The notes below the pieces were generated by a model that searched no databases, was not told the origin of the DNA, and saw nothing but the letters and a program-made list of their open reading frames with translations. Below, in pieces: positions 48,456 through 60,488 of a DNA stretch of 64,000 nt. The position numbers and the translations under genes were made by a program. Position 1 is the first letter of the stretch; each line of letters opens with the position of its first letter. Where the stretch lies: contig NZ_JOHY01000041.1 of assembly GCF_000721495.1 (NCBI RefSeq), positions 1-64,000 on the forward strand. Direction: 5' to 3'. Origin of the DNA: Streptomyces sp. NRRL F-5123 (lineage in GTDB: Bacteria; Actinomycetota; Actinomycetes; Streptomycetales; Streptomycetaceae).

Positions 48456-51400
48456 TCACTGCGGATCCCACGCCAGCTGGACCAGCCGTGTCCCGCCCCG
48501 GCGCGCGGCGAAGACCGCCCGCCCAGGGGGCATCCGGCGTGGTCGGACGCCGCCCAGCAGTTCACCCTCGTCGGGGTCGCCGGACAGGACGAGCGCCTGT
48601 GCTCCCAGCTCCCTGGCCCGCTGGACGAACGGCTCGTACATAGCGCGTCCGGCCCCGCCAGCGGCGCGGGCCAGGACAAAGCGCAGGCCCACGTCCCGCG
48701 CGAAGGGCAGCGCGTTCACGAGTCCTGCCAGCGGGTTCCCGTCCGAGGCGACCAGCTCGTAGTCGTCGATCAGCACGAAGAGCTGCGGGCCGGTCCACCA
48801 GCTGCGGTCGTGCAGTTGCCGCGACGTCACATCGGGGCCCGGCATGCGCCGCTGGACGAGCGTGGCGACCGCGGCCATGTGTGTCTCCAGGGCGGCGCGC
48901 CCAGTGATGTACTCCACGAGGTGGCCTTCGGGCAGCGCGCCGAGCAGGGTGCGCCGGTAGTCGGTGACGACCAGCCTGGCCTCCTGGGGCGTGTAGCGGC
49001 GGCTCAACTGCCGGGCGATGTGCCGCAGCGCGGCCGTCTTGCCGGACTCGCCGTCGCCGATCACGATCAGGAGCGGGTCGGTCTCGAAGTCGACGAGGAC
49101 CGGTGCCAGCGCCGTCTCGTCCACGCCGATCGCCACAGCATGTCCGGGGAGAGCGGCACCGCCCGGCAATTGCGCGGCGGGCAGCAGGCGCGGCAGCATC
49201 CGGACGGCCGGGGCGGGCTCACCGTTCCACGCGTCGTTCACCGTCGTGACGAGGGCTGCTGTGCCTTCGGCGAGGTCCGACGTGTCCTGGCTGCCGTCAA
49301 TGCGGGGCAGGCCTGCCAGGAAGTGCAGCCCACCAGGGGTGATGCCGCGGCCGGGCGCGCCGGGCGGCACATTCGCCGCAGCCCTGCGGTCCAGCTCGGA
49401 GTCCATGGCGTCGCCGAGCCGGAGTTCCAGGCGGTTGAGCAGCTGGTCCTTCAGCGCGGCGCGGACCTCCATGTGGCGTGACGCGGTGAGCACGAGGTGC
49501 ACGCCGAAGCCGAGGCCGCGGGCGGCGATGTCGGTGACGGCCGACTCCAGTTGCTCGTATTCCTGCCGGAAGGCGCCCCAGCCGTCGACCAGCAGGAAGA
49601 CGTCGCCCCAGCGCTCGCCGGGCAGCTCACCGGCAGCCCGCAGCGCGCGGTACGACGCCATGGTGTCGATGCCGCGGCTGCGGAAGAGCTCTTCGCGGCG
49701 GGCCAGCACACCGGCGACCTCGGCGACCGTGCGCCGCACCCGATCCGCCTCCAGCCGTCCCGCGACGCCGCCCATATGGGGGAGTCCGGACATGGCGCGC
49801 AGCGTGCCGCCGCCGAAGTCCAGACAGTAGAACTGCACTTCCTGCGGGGTGTGTGCCAGAGCGAAGGACGCCACCAGGGTCCGCAGCAGCGTCGATTTGC
49901 CGCTGCGCGGGCCGCCGACGACCAGGCCGTGGCCCGCCGCGCCGGCGAAGTCCAGCACCAGCGGGTCCCGCCGCTGCTCGAACGGCTTGTCCACGAGGCC
50001 TACCGGCACCTGCAGCGCCCTGCCGGCCGCCGGCAGCCCGCGCCCGGACACGCCGAGTGGCATCAGCCCGTCCAGTCCTGGCGCCGCACCCAGCGGCGGC
50101 AGCCACACCCGGTGCGCCTCGGGTCCGCGTCCGGCGAGGCGGCGGACGAGGACGTCCAGCACGGTGTCCGCCGCGGTCCCGGCAGGCCTTCGTTCCGTCC
50201 GCGCCACCGGGCGGCCCACGGGCACCTGCGCGGCGGTGAACAGCACGGCCCGGCGCTCCCCTGCCACGCCGGCGTCCGGCTGAGCACCGCGGTACGGGCC
50301 CGACACGTACGCGGCCTTGAAACGGACGATGTCCCCAGTGCCGGTCTTTAGGCAGGCCGACCCCGGCACCGGCGGCAGGTGGTACGCGTCCGGCACACCG
50401 AGCGCCGCGCGCGATTCGGACGCGGAGAAGGTCCGCAGCCCGATCCGGTAGGACAGGTACGTGTCCAGGCCGCGCAGCCTGCCCTCCTCCAGCCGTTGCG
50501 AGGCCAGCAGCAGGTGCACCCCCAGCGACCGGCCGATGCGGCCGATCTGGAGGAACATGTCGATGAATTCCGGTCTGGCCGCCAGCAGCTCGCTGAATTC
50601 GTCGATGACCAGAACCAGGGTCGCCAGCGGCCGCAGGGAGGCGCCCGCGGCCCGAGCACGCTCGTAGTCGTGGACGGCCGGGTAATTGCCGGCGGATTTC
50701 AGCAGCTCCTGCCGACGCTGCAATTCCCCGGTGATCGCGTCCCGCATGCGGTCGACCATGGCCAGGTCGTCCGACAGGTTGGTGATGACGGCCGACACGT
50801 GCGGCAGCCCGCTCATACCCGCGAACGTCGCGCCGCCCTTGAAGTCGGCGAGGACGAAATTCAGCGACTCGGGGGAGTGCCTGACGGCCAGCCCCAGCAC
50901 CAGGGTCCGCAGCAGCTCCGACTTGCCGGAGCCGGTGGCCCCCACGCACAGCCCATGCGGTCCCATGCCCTCGTGCGCGGCCTCCTTCAGGTCCAGGTGC
51001 ACGGGCTCGCCGTCCTCACCCACGCCGAGCGGCACCCGCAGCCGCTCGTGTCGGCCGCGCGGCGCCCACCCGCGGGCTGCGTCGAAGGAGTTCGCGTCGC
51101 CGATGCCCGTCAGGTCGGTGAAGTCCAGGTCGGACAGCAGCGGTTCGCCGTCACCCCCGTCGGCGGGCCGCAGCGGGGCAAGCCGGCGGGCCAGCGCCTC
51201 GGCCTCCGCCTCGCTCAGCGCGTCCGGTGCGCCCCCGTACGTGTGGCCCGCGGAGGAGCGCAGCAGCATCTCCCCGGCTGCACAGCGCACCCACAGATCA
51301 CCACGTGGCTCGGCGCTCTCGCCCGGCGCCAGCTCCATGAGCGTCACGCCCAGCAGTCCCTCGGCGACCGCCGGGGGGACCGCACCGCCGTCGAGGAGGA

Positions 51401-52346
51401 GAACCACGTGCGGCCGGTCGAGCAGCGGCGCCGCGTCCCGCTGGAAGCGCGGGCGGCCTTCCAGCGCGGAGTGCAGCAGCTCCGCCAGCTCCTCGGGCCC
51501 GCCCGCCACCAGGCGCCGGGTCCCGGCGCCGTCCGCCCCGGCCTGCGACTGGGCGTGCGGCAGCCACTTGACCCACTCCCACGCCGGCAGCGCCGCAGCG
51601 GACACGACGACACCCAGCACCATGTCGGCGGGCGAGTGCAGCGCGGCCAGTTGCGCCAGCACCGCCCGGGCCTGCCCGCGGACGGCGCCCGCCTCGCCGG
51701 TCAGCACCACGTGCGAGAAGGCCCGCAGCGACACCGCGAGCGGCAGGTCCTCGACCGTCCCGTGCGCGGCGACGAAACGCCGCAGGGCGTACGCGGTCAG
51801 CGGCTCCAGCCGGTCAACCGGCGCGGTGTCCGGCGCGACCAGCGGGGTCGCCAGCTGCTGCGGTGCGAGCCCGATCCGCACCTGCCCGAAGTCGTCGTCG
51901 CCGGGGCGGCGCTCCCACACCCGCCGGCGCTCGGCCACCAGTGCCCACAGCTGGTCCGGCGCGGGATGCGTGTGGAGCCTGCTGCAGCGCTGCCGGTCGG
52001 CGGTGCGGCGGACCGTGCTGCGCTGCCGCGCCAGGTATGCGAGGTAATCGCGGCGGCTGTCGGCCATGTGCCCGCTCGCGCCCTGCCGCGCCCGCACGAA
52101 CTGGGCGGCACCCAGTGCGACCGCCGACGCGAGCATCAGACCGCCCATCACCTTCATGACCGGCTGCGAACCCGGCATGAAGAAGTACGCCGCCGAGCCG
52201 CCCATCGCCAGCAACGGCAGCAGCAGGGTCACCAGGCCCTGCTCCTGGCCGCGCCGGAGTTCCGGCGGCGGCGCGAGGCGGACCTCCCCGGAGGGCACGT
52301 CGGGCGGACGGACGCGAACCGGGCGTTTGACGATGACCGAACTCAC
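48456..52346 (-). CDS. eccC: Type VII secretion ATPase EccC (fused EccCa/EccCb)
   Basis: 1296 residues, a single-chain EccC. GTG 52346 is the likely start; the ribosome site is weak. Two membrane helices (about 38-85) are followed by three FtsK/SpoIIIE-type ATPase domains with P-loop lysines K475 (GATGSGKS), K817 (GGPRSGKST) and K1103 (GDGESGKT). Walker B in domain 1 is ATLVLVIDEFSEL. EccC is the motor and recognises YxxxD/E substrates through its last domain. It is divergent from eccD across 73 bases. Confidence 0.95.
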   Translation of the reverse strand: MSSVIVKRPVRVRPPDVPSGEVRLAPPPELRRGQEQGLVTLLLPLLAMGGSAAYFFMPGSQPVMKVMGGLMLASAVALGAAQFVRARQGASGHMADSRRDYLAYLARQRSTVRRTADRQRCSRLHTHPAPDQLWALVAERRRVWERRPGDDDFGQVRIGLAPQQLATPLVAPDTAPVDRLEPLTAYALRRFVAAHGTVEDLPLAVSLRAFSHVVLTGEAGAVRGQARAVLAQLAALHSPADMVLGVVVSAAALPAWEWVKWLPHAQSQAGADGAGTRRLVAGGPEELAELLHSALEGRPRFQRDAAPLLDRPHVVLLLDGGAVPPAVAEGLLGVTLMELAPGESAEPRGDLWVRCAAGEMLLRSSAGHTYGGAPDALSEAEAEALARRLAPLRPADGGDGEPLLSDLDFTDLTGIGDANSFDAARGWAPRGRHERLRVPLGVGEDGEPVHLDLKEAAHEGMGPHGLCVGATGSGKSELLRTLVLGLAVRHSPESLNFVLADFKGGATFAGMSGLPHVSAVITNLSDDLAMVDRMRDAITGELQRRQELLKSAGNYPAVHDYERARAAGASLRPLATLVLVIDEFSELLAARPEFIDMFLQIGRIGRSLGVHLLLASQRLEEGRLRGLDTYLSYRIGLRTFSASESRAALGVPDAYHLPPVPGSACLKTGTGDIVRFKAAYVSGPYRGAQPDAGVAGERRAVLFTAAQVPVGRPVARTERRPAGTAADTVLDVLVRRLAGRGPEAHRVWLPPLGAAPGLDGLMPLGVSGRGLPAAGRALQVPVGLVDKPFEQRRDPLVLDFAGAAGHGLVVGGPRSGKSTLLRTLVASFALAHTPQEVQFYCLDFGGGTLRAMSGLPHMGGVAGRLEADRVRRTVAEVAGVLARREELFRSRGIDTMASYRALRAAGELPGERWGDVFLLVDGWGAFRQEYEQLESAVTDIAARGLGFGVHLVLTASRHMEVRAALKDQLLNRLELRLGDAMDSELDRRAAANVPPGAPGRGITPGGLHFLAGLPRIDGSQDTSDLAEGTAALVTTVNDAWNGEPAPAVRMLPRLLPAAQLPGGAALPGHAVAIGVDETALAPVLVDFETDPLLIVIGDGESGKTAALRHIARQLSRRYTPQEARLVVTDYRRTLLGALPEGHLVEYITGRAALETHMAAVATLVQRRMPGPDVTSRQLHDRSWWTGPQLFVLIDDYELVASDGNPLAGLVNALPFARDVGLRFVLARAAGGAGRAMYEPFVQRARELGAQALVLSGDPDEGELLGGVRPRRMPPGRAVFAARRGGTRLVQLAWDPQ

Positions 52347-52382
52347 GGATGTGCCCGCCCCCAGGGAATCGTCGTCGCGGCT

Positions 52383-52394
52383 GGTACATTGCCG
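52383..52394 (+). promoter_or_regulatory. Shared 12-mer GGTACATTGCCG between eccC and eccD
   Basis: This exact 12-mer also occurs at 37042-37053 upstream of the EspI-like gene. Here it lies in the 73-base divergent region, 25 bases before the eccD ATG. TACATT could be a -10 element for eccD, although no good -35 is seen. It may be a binding site for an ESX regulator. Confidence 0.3.
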
Positions 52395-52419
52395 CGCTGA
52401 TGCTACGGAGGGCAATCAT

Positions 52420-53928
52420 ATGGACACTCTTCGTCACTCGACTGCGGCGTGGCAGGCGCCGGACGTTCCCGCTCGGAGGCGCGCGCACGAAGACGCCACG
52501 CAGATCGCAGCCTCAGAGCCGGGATCCCGGGGATTCTGCCGCGTCACGATCGTGGCGCCGGACGGCAGGACCGACGTGGCCCTTCCCGACGACCTGCCGG
52601 TCGCCGACCTTCGCCCCGACATCCTCCAGCTGTCCGGTCTGGCGCAGGGCGCCGCGGAACCGCCCGGCTACCACCTCGTCCGCCGCGACGGCGCGCCGCT
52701 CGACCCCGCCCTGTCGCTGTCCGCCCAGCACGTCCTTGACGGTGAGTTCATCCTGCTGCGCGCCATTGCCACGTCGTTGCCGCCCGCCGTCCACGACGAC
52801 GTGGCCGACGCGCTCGCCACCGCCGTGGCGCCCGACCGCCGCCACTGGACCGGCGACCTGATGCGCCCCGCCGGGCTGACCGGCGGAGCCGTGCTCATGG
52901 CGGCGGTCTGCTGGGTGCTGTGGCAGGCCGACCCGGTGCGGCACGACATGCACGGCCTTCCAGCCGTCGTGGCCGCGGTGACGGGTTCCGCGCTTGCCGC
53001 CTTCGCCGCCGTACGGGCCCGCGTCTACGGCGACCGCACCGCCGCCGTCGCGCTCGGCCTGGCCGCGCTGCCGCATCTGCTGGTCGCCGGGTCCGGCCTC
53101 GTCGCGCCGCCCACCGGGCACGGAGCGGGGCGGCTGCAGCTCCTGGCCGGCTGCGCGACCGTGCTGCCGGCCTCGGCGGTCCTGGTCGCGGTGCTGCCGG
53201 CCGGGGACGCGCCTTTCGTCGCGTCCGCCGTCCTGGCCGCCGCCGGAACCCTGGCCGCGTACGCAGCCGTCGCCGCCGACGTGGGGCCTGGGCAGGTTGC
53301 TTCGGTCGTGGCCGTCGCGGCGGTCGGGCTGATCGGCTTCCTGCCCGGCTGGTCCGCGCGCCTGGCCCGGCTGCCGATCGGCTTCGACGACCCGGCACCC
53401 TCCGCCGGCACCGCCGCGGAGGACCGCGACCCCGGGCCGGCCCTCGACTACGAGGCGGTCGCCGCCCGGGCCCGCCGCGGCCACGAACTCCTCCTCGGCC
53501 TGACCGGCGGCTGCGCGGCCACCCTGGTGGTCGCAGCCGCCGTCCTCGGCAGCTCCCGGGCCGTTCCCGCCCAGGCGCTCGCCCTGGCCGCCGGGATCGC
53601 CGCCCTGCTGCGCGCCCGGCTCTTCCGCCGCACCGCCCAGGTCGGGGCCCTGCTCGCGGCCGGCGTCGTGGCGTCGGCGCTGTCCGTCGTAGGGTTCGCA
53701 CCATCCGGAGGTGCATCCGGCCTGCGCCTCCTGTGGCTGCCCGGCGCCGTTGCCGTCGGCGCCGGAACGCTGCTCGCGGTCGGCCTGACGGTGCCGGGCC
53801 GGAGGGTGTCCCCGTTCTGGGGCCGCTGCCTGGAGGTCGCCGAGGGCGCCGTGCTGCTGACGCTGGTCCCGCTGTGCCTGGCGGTACTCGGGACGTACGG
53901 CGCGGTGCGCGGGCTGGGCGGCGGCTGA
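52420..53928 (+). CDS. eccD: Type VII secretion integral membrane protein EccD
   Basis: 502 residues, ATG with GGAGGG eight bases upstream. Residues 38-120 form the cytosolic ubiquitin-like domain (CRVTIVAPDGRTDVALPDDLPVADL). About eleven membrane helices follow from residue 150 onward. EccD dimers form the membrane vestibule of the ESX channel. It ends the locus; the next gene is rpsO. Confidence 0.95.
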   Translation: MDTLRHSTAAWQAPDVPARRRAHEDATQIAASEPGSRGFCRVTIVAPDGRTDVALPDDLPVADLRPDILQLSGLAQGAAEPPGYHLVRRDGAPLDPALSLSAQHVLDGEFILLRAIATSLPPAVHDDVADALATAVAPDRRHWTGDLMRPAGLTGGAVLMAAVCWVLWQADPVRHDMHGLPAVVAAVTGSALAAFAAVRARVYGDRTAAVALGLAALPHLLVAGSGLVAPPTGHGAGRLQLLAGCATVLPASAVLVAVLPAGDAPFVASAVLAAAGTLAAYAAVAADVGPGQVASVVAVAAVGLIGFLPGWSARLARLPIGFDDPAPSAGTAAEDRDPGPALDYEAVAARARRGHELLLGLTGGCAATLVVAAAVLGSSRAVPAQALALAAGIAALLRARLFRRTAQVGALLAAGVVASALSVVGFAPSGGASGLRLLWLPGAVAVGAGTLLAVGLTVPGRRVSPFWGRCLEVAEGAVLLTLVPLCLAVLGTYGAVRGLGGG

Positions 53929-54180
53929 GCCGGGAAGCCCCGATTACGGTGCGCGCTCAGCCCGGTCGTACCGTCGTATGGACCGCAGTACGACCGGGCA
54001 CCCTGTGCCACCGTTCGACCGGGTGACCCGCGGTAAAACGCCCGGCAACCGGCTGGTACCCTGGGTGACGGTCACCTGTGTGCTCACGCCGGGTGACCGA
54101 GAGCCGTGCGAGTCACGTGAGAATTCCCCGCGAAGAAGACCGGGGGCGCTCGCCGGCAGACGATCCCTGGAGGAGTCCGT

Positions 54181-54468
54181 ATGGCGCTCGACGTCGAAAC
54201 GAAGAAGCAGATCATCGCCGAGTTCGGCACCAAGGAAGGCGACACCGGCTCCCCCGAGGTCCAGGTCGCGCTGCTCTCGCGGCGCATCTCGGACCTGACC
54301 GAGCACCTCAAGACCCACAAGCACGACCACCACTCGCGCCGCGGTCTGCTCATCCTGGTCGGCCAGCGCCGCCGCCTGCTGCAGTACCTGGCCAAGAAGG
54401 ACATCACGCGCTTCCGTGAGCTCCGCGAGCGCCTCGGCATCCGTGCCGGTGCGGCGGGCGTTCGCTAG
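54181..54468 (+). CDS. rpsO: 30S ribosomal protein S15
   Basis: 95 residues, ATG with GGAGGAG upstream. S15 binds the central domain of 16S rRNA and represses its own mRNA in other bacteria. Full signature [40 protein letters not shown] and RRRLLQYL. The 252 bases before it contain TACCCT at 54057, a weak -10. A rho-independent terminator follows, ahead of pnp. Confidence 0.98.
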   Translation: MALDVETKKQIIAEFGTKEGDTGSPEVQVALLSRRISDLTEHLKTHKHDHHSRRGLLILVGQRRRLLQYLAKKDITRFRELRERLGIRAGAAGVR

Positions 54469-54479
54469 GACGCGTGCAG

Positions 54480-54514
54480 GGGAGCGGTTCCCGTCCGACG
54501 GGACCGCTCCCTTT
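54480..54514 (+). terminator. Rho-independent terminator after rpsO
   Basis: GGGAGCGG(T)TCCCGT (54480-54494) pairs with ACGGGACCGCTCCC (54498-54511) with one bulged T and loop CCG, followed by TTT. It lies 12 bases past the stop. Read-through to pnp is likely partial, as in the known rpsO-pnp operons. Confidence 0.8.
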
Positions 54515-54569
54515 GCCATATGCACCGGCACGGTGCGCCGGTCACGCAACCGTCTTGTACGAGGTCGGC

Positions 54570-54665
54570 CACGTATCGCCCACAGGACGTGCGCGATACG
54601 TGCGTCGTCTGATGCAATGGTGCTGTTGACTGCTGTTGACAACGTATGAGGAGGAGCGTCCTCCT
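54570..54665 (+). promoter_or_regulatory. rpsO-pnp intergenic hairpins and tandem TTGAC repeat
   Basis: In the 345-base gap before pnp: a perfect 10-base stem CACGTATCGC (54570-54579) with 54593-54602; a direct repeat TGCTGTTGAC at 54621-54630 and 54631-54640, each with a -35-like TTGAC; and a perfect stem AGGAGGA (54649-54655) with TCCTCCT (54659-54665). Such intergenic structures in Streptomyces rpsO-pnp are RNase III targets and lie near pnp promoters. A specific role here is inferred. Confidence 0.55.
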
Positions 54666-54813
54666 ATCCGCCGCAGCTGCCGGTCCTCGGTAGTGGCCTC
54701 CGGGTGGTTGCACCCCCGGTGGCTTCGATCGAAGACCGGCCCCGGCAGGACGCCCCTCCACCGATGGCCCGCCGGGAGACGCCCTGCGGGCGAGGACGAG
54801 GAGAAACCCCATA

Positions 54814-57032
54814 GTGGAGAACGAGACCCACTACGCCGAAGCCGTTATCGACAACGGATCCTTCGGCACCCGCACCATCCGCTTCGAGACGGGCCGGCTG
54901 GCCCGTCAGGCCGCCGGCTCCGCCGTGGCCTACCTGGACGACGACACCATGGTGCTGTCGGCCACCAGCGCCTCCAAGCAGCCCAAGGAACACTTCGACT
55001 TCTTCCCTCTCACGGTGGACGTCGAGGAGCGCATGTATGCGGCCGGCCGCATCCCCGGCTCGTTCTTCCGCCGTGAGGGCCGCCCCTCCGAGGACGCCAT
55101 CCTGACCTGCCGGCTGATCGACCGCCCGCTGCGTCCGTCCTTCGTCAAGGGCCTGCGCAACGAGATCCAGATCGTCGCCACCGTCATGGCCCTCAACCCC
55201 GACCACCTCTACGACGTGGTCGCGATCAACGCCGCCTCCTGCTCCACGCAGCTGGCCGGCCTGCCCTTCTCCGGCCCGATCGGCGGCGTCCGCGTCGCGC
55301 TGATCCGCGGCCAGTGGGTGGCCTTCCCGACGCACAGCGAGCTGGAGGAGGCCGTCTTCGACATGGTCGTCGCCGGCCGGGTGCTCGACGACGGCGACGT
55401 CGCGATCATGATGGTCGAGGCCGAGGCCACCGAGCGCACCGTCAAGCTCGTCGAGGGCGGCGCCGAGGCGCCGACCGAGGAGGTCGTCGCCGCCGGCCTG
55501 GAGGCCGCCAAGCCGTTCATCAAGGTGCTGTGCAAGGCGCAGTCCGAGCTGGCCGCCAAGGCTGCCAAGCCGACCGGTGAATTCCCGGTCTTCCTCGACT
55601 ACGAGGAGGACGTCTTCAGCGCCCTCGAGGCCGCCGTCACCGACGAGCTGGCGCAGGCGCTGACCATCGCCGGCAAGCAGGCCCGCGAGGCCGAGCTGGA
55701 CCGCGTGAAGGGCCTGGCCGCCGAGAAGCTGCTGCCGCAGTTCGAGGGCCGCGAGAAGGAGATCTCCGCGGCCTACCGCTCGCTGACCAAGAAGCTGGTC
55801 CGCCAGCGCGTCATCCGCGACAAGGTCCGCATCGACGGCCGCGGTGTCACCGACATCCGCACCCTGGCCGCCGAGGTCGAGGCGATCCCGCGGGTGCACG
55901 GCTCGGCCCTGTTCGAGCGCGGCGAGACCCAGATCCTGGGCGTCACCACGCTGAACATGCTGCGCATGGAGCAGCAGCTGGACACGCTCGCGCCCGAGAC
56001 GCGCAAGCGGTACATGCACAACTACAACTTCCCGCCGTACTCCGTCGGCGAGACCGGCCGCGTCGGCTCCCCGAAGCGCCGCGAGATCGGCCACGGCGCC
56101 CTCGCCGAGCGCGCCCTGCTGCCGGTGCTGCCGACCCGCGAGGAGTTCCCCTACGCGATCCGGCAGGTCTCCGAGGCGCTGGGCTCCAACGGCTCGACGT
56201 CGATGGGCTCGGTCTGCGCCTCCACCATGTCGCTGCTGAACGCCGGTGTGCCGCTCAAGGCCCCGGTCGCCGGTATCGCCATGGGCCTGATCTCGCAGGA
56301 GATCGAGGGCAAGACGCACTACGTGGCGCTGACCGACATCCTCGGTGCCGAGGACGCCTTCGGCGACATGGACTTCAAGGTCGCCGGCACCAAGGACTTC
56401 GTGACCGCCCTCCAGCTGGACACCAAGCTCGACGGCATCCCGGCGTCCGTCCTGGCCGCGGCCCTCAAGCAGGCCCGCGACGCCCGGCTGCACATCCTCG
56501 ACGTGATGATGGAGGCCATCGACTCCCCGGACGAGATGTCGCCGAACGCGCCGCGGATCATCAGCATCAAGATCCCGGTGGACAAGATCGGCGAGGTCAT
56601 CGGCCCCAAGGGCAAGATGATCAACCAGATCCAGGAGGACACCGGCGCCGACATCTCCATCGAGGACGACGGCACGGTCCTGATCGGTGCCACGGAGGGC
56701 TCGCAGGCCGAGGCCGCCCGCACGATGATCAACCAGATCGCCAACCCGACCATGCCCGAGGTCGGCGAGCGTTACCTGGGCACCGTCGTGAAGACCACGA
56801 CCTTCGGCGCCTTCGTGTCGCTCATGCCCGGCAAGGACGGTCTGCTGCACATCTCGCAGATCCGCAAGCTGGCCGGCGGCAAGCGCGTGGAGAACGTCGA
56901 GGACGTCCTCGGCGTCGGCACCAAGGTGCAGGTCGAGATCGCCGAGATCGACCAGCGCGGCAAGCTCTCGCTCGTCCCCGTGATCGAGGGCGAGGACGGC
57001 GACAGCCAGGACGCGAAGGACGAGTCGGCCCA

Positions 57033-57036
<4 letters not shown>
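54814..57036 (+). CDS. pnp: Polynucleotide phosphorylase
   Basis: 740 residues, GTG with GAGGAGA upstream. PNPase is a phosphorolytic 3'-5' exoribonuclease and, in Streptomyces, an RNA 3'-polymerase. Two RNase PH-like domains: first with [14 protein letters not shown], second (catalytic) with [19 protein letters not shown] segment and [17 protein letters not shown] domain [18 protein letters not shown] and S1 domain [18 protein letters not shown] complete it. The stop overlaps the next gene (GTGA). Confidence 0.98.
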
Positions 57037-59281
<2,245 letters not shown>

Positions 59282-59284
59282 GGC

Positions 59285-59734
59285 ATGCGCGCCAGACTCA
59301 GCTACACCGTCTCGGCCCTCGCGCTGGTTTTCTACTTCGTGCTGGTCGGCGACCGCGGAGTGCTGCTCATCGCCGACGGTCGCCCGGTCACGGTCGCGTT
59401 CGGCCTCGCGGTGCTGGTGCTGCCGCTGATCGGCGCCTGGTTCCTGTGGCAGACGACGCAGTTCGCCCGCAACGCCGGGCGGCTCGGCCGCGAACTGGAG
59501 GCCGAGGGCGGCCTGCCGGTGGACGACCTGGCCCGTACGCCAAGCGGCCGGATCGACCGGGACGCCGCCGACGCGGTCTTCGCCTGTCGGCAGGCGGAGA
59601 CGGAGGCGGCGCCGGACGATTGGCGCACCTGGTTCCGGCTGGCCGTCGCCTACTTCGACGCCCGCGACACGCCGAGGGCGCGTAAGGCGATGCAGCGGGC
59701 CATCGCCCTGCACGACGGCAAGCTGCCGCGCTGA
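59285..59734 (+). CDS. Small membrane protein with TPR-like C-terminus
   Basis: 149 residues. Two membrane helices (about 7-25 and 36-56) precede a soluble helical region where DDWRTWFRLAVAYFDARDTPRARKAMQ looks like a TPR helix pair. Coupled to dapB, only three bases apart. Function not known. Ends at a bidirectional terminator shared with the opposing gene. Confidence 0.8.
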   Translation: MRARLSYTVSALALVFYFVLVGDRGVLLIADGRPVTVAFGLAVLVLPLIGAWFLWQTTQFARNAGRLGRELEAEGGLPVDDLARTPSGRIDRDAADAVFACRQAETEAAPDDWRTWFRLAVAYFDARDTPRARKAMQRAIALHDGKLPR

Positions 59735-59768
59735 CCCCTGGCGGGGCCGCACACCCCGCCCACAGGGG
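59735..59768. terminator. Bidirectional terminator
   Basis: CCCCTG (59735-59740) pairs with 59763-59768 and GCGGGG (59741-59746) with CCCCGC (59754-59759); loop CCGCACA, with a three-base internal bulge. It fills the 36-base gap between two convergent genes. Confidence 0.75.
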
Positions 59769-59770
59769 CG

Positions 59771-60316
59771 TCAGAGCAGCTCCGCGGCCCAGCCCTCGAT
59801 GGCGTCCGCGGCGACGTCGAAGGCCTCGACCCGGCCGAGGAAGTCCGCGTTGTGGTCGGTGAGCTGCGGGCGCAGGGAGCCACCGCTCTTGCGGGTGATG
59901 ATCAGCGCCTGCCCCTGGACCGTACGCGGCAGCCCCAGCACCTTCACCGGCTGCTGAGCCGTGCGCACCGCGGCGATCTTGCGCCAGGGCACGGTCACGG
60001 TGCTGAAGAAGCTCGTCTGGCGCAGCCCCCGGCCGCTCACCCAGAGGCCGACCCGCAGCATCCGCAGCGCGGCCATGATCACCAGCAGGGCCACGGCCAG
60101 GCACAGCGCACCGCCCCTGGTGTTCTGTGCGGCCACCATGATGAGCGCGGCGAACAGCAGGTAGGCCGCGAGCATCAGGGCCAGCGCCGCCGTCCCGACC
60201 CGCCAGGGGCCGGGGCCGTAGGGGCGCATCCAACGGTCCTGGTCGAGGTGCGGCAGCGGGCGGCCCGCCCCGAGGTCGTCGGCTTCGGCGGTCGCGGAGG
60301 TGTAGGGCAAGGACAC
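59771..60316 (-). CDS. PH-domain membrane protein
   Basis: 181 residues, GTG start. Two membrane helices (about 42-62 and 70-88) are followed by a bacterial PH-like domain: GLWVSGRGLRQTSFFSTVTVPWRKIAAVR, then VQGQALIITRKSGG. Such proteins are common in Streptomyces and of unknown function. Divergent from thyX. Confidence 0.82.
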   Translation of the reverse strand: MSLPYTSATAEADDLGAGRPLPHLDQDRWMRPYGPGPWRVGTAALALMLAAYLLFAALIMVAAQNTRGGALCLAVALLVIMAALRMLRVGLWVSGRGLRQTSFFSTVTVPWRKIAAVRTAQQPVKVLGLPRTVQGQALIITRKSGGSLRPQLTDHNADFLGRVEAFDVAADAIEGWAAELL

Positions 60317-60445
60317 GCGGAGGATCCTCTTCGGGTTCCGGTGGGACGGGCGGGTGCACTCTGACGGGTGAGGCTAGCCGCCGAAAGCTGACTCGGCCAC
60401 TTCGGGTGGGCTGACCGGCGGCGGCCGGCTGTCGTACCCACCGCC

Positions 60446-60451
60446 TAGGCT
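60446..60451 (+). promoter_or_regulatory. Candidate thyX -10 element
   Basis: TAGGCT at 60446-60451 fits the actinomycete -10 consensus. Transcription would start near 60458, so the ATG at 60462 would have almost no leader, while the GTG at 60489 has an AGGAAGGA ribosome site. The same hexamer serves the putative dapA promoter. No clear -35 is seen. Confidence 0.4.
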
Positions 60452-60488
60452 GGTCGCCGCAATGCCGCCCACAGGAAGGACACCACCG

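Noticed and set aside
33521..53928. A bldB-like developmental gene within the ESX locus
   Set aside because: I recall bldB near the ESX genes in S. coelicolor and looked for a short AbrB-like gene, but none of the small frames here resembles it; I cannot verify the expected position without a search.
53923..53962. Stem GGCTGAGC/GCTCAGCC at the end of eccD as a terminator
   Set aside because: Only eight base pairs, with a long loop, and it overlaps the stop codon; too weak to annotate.
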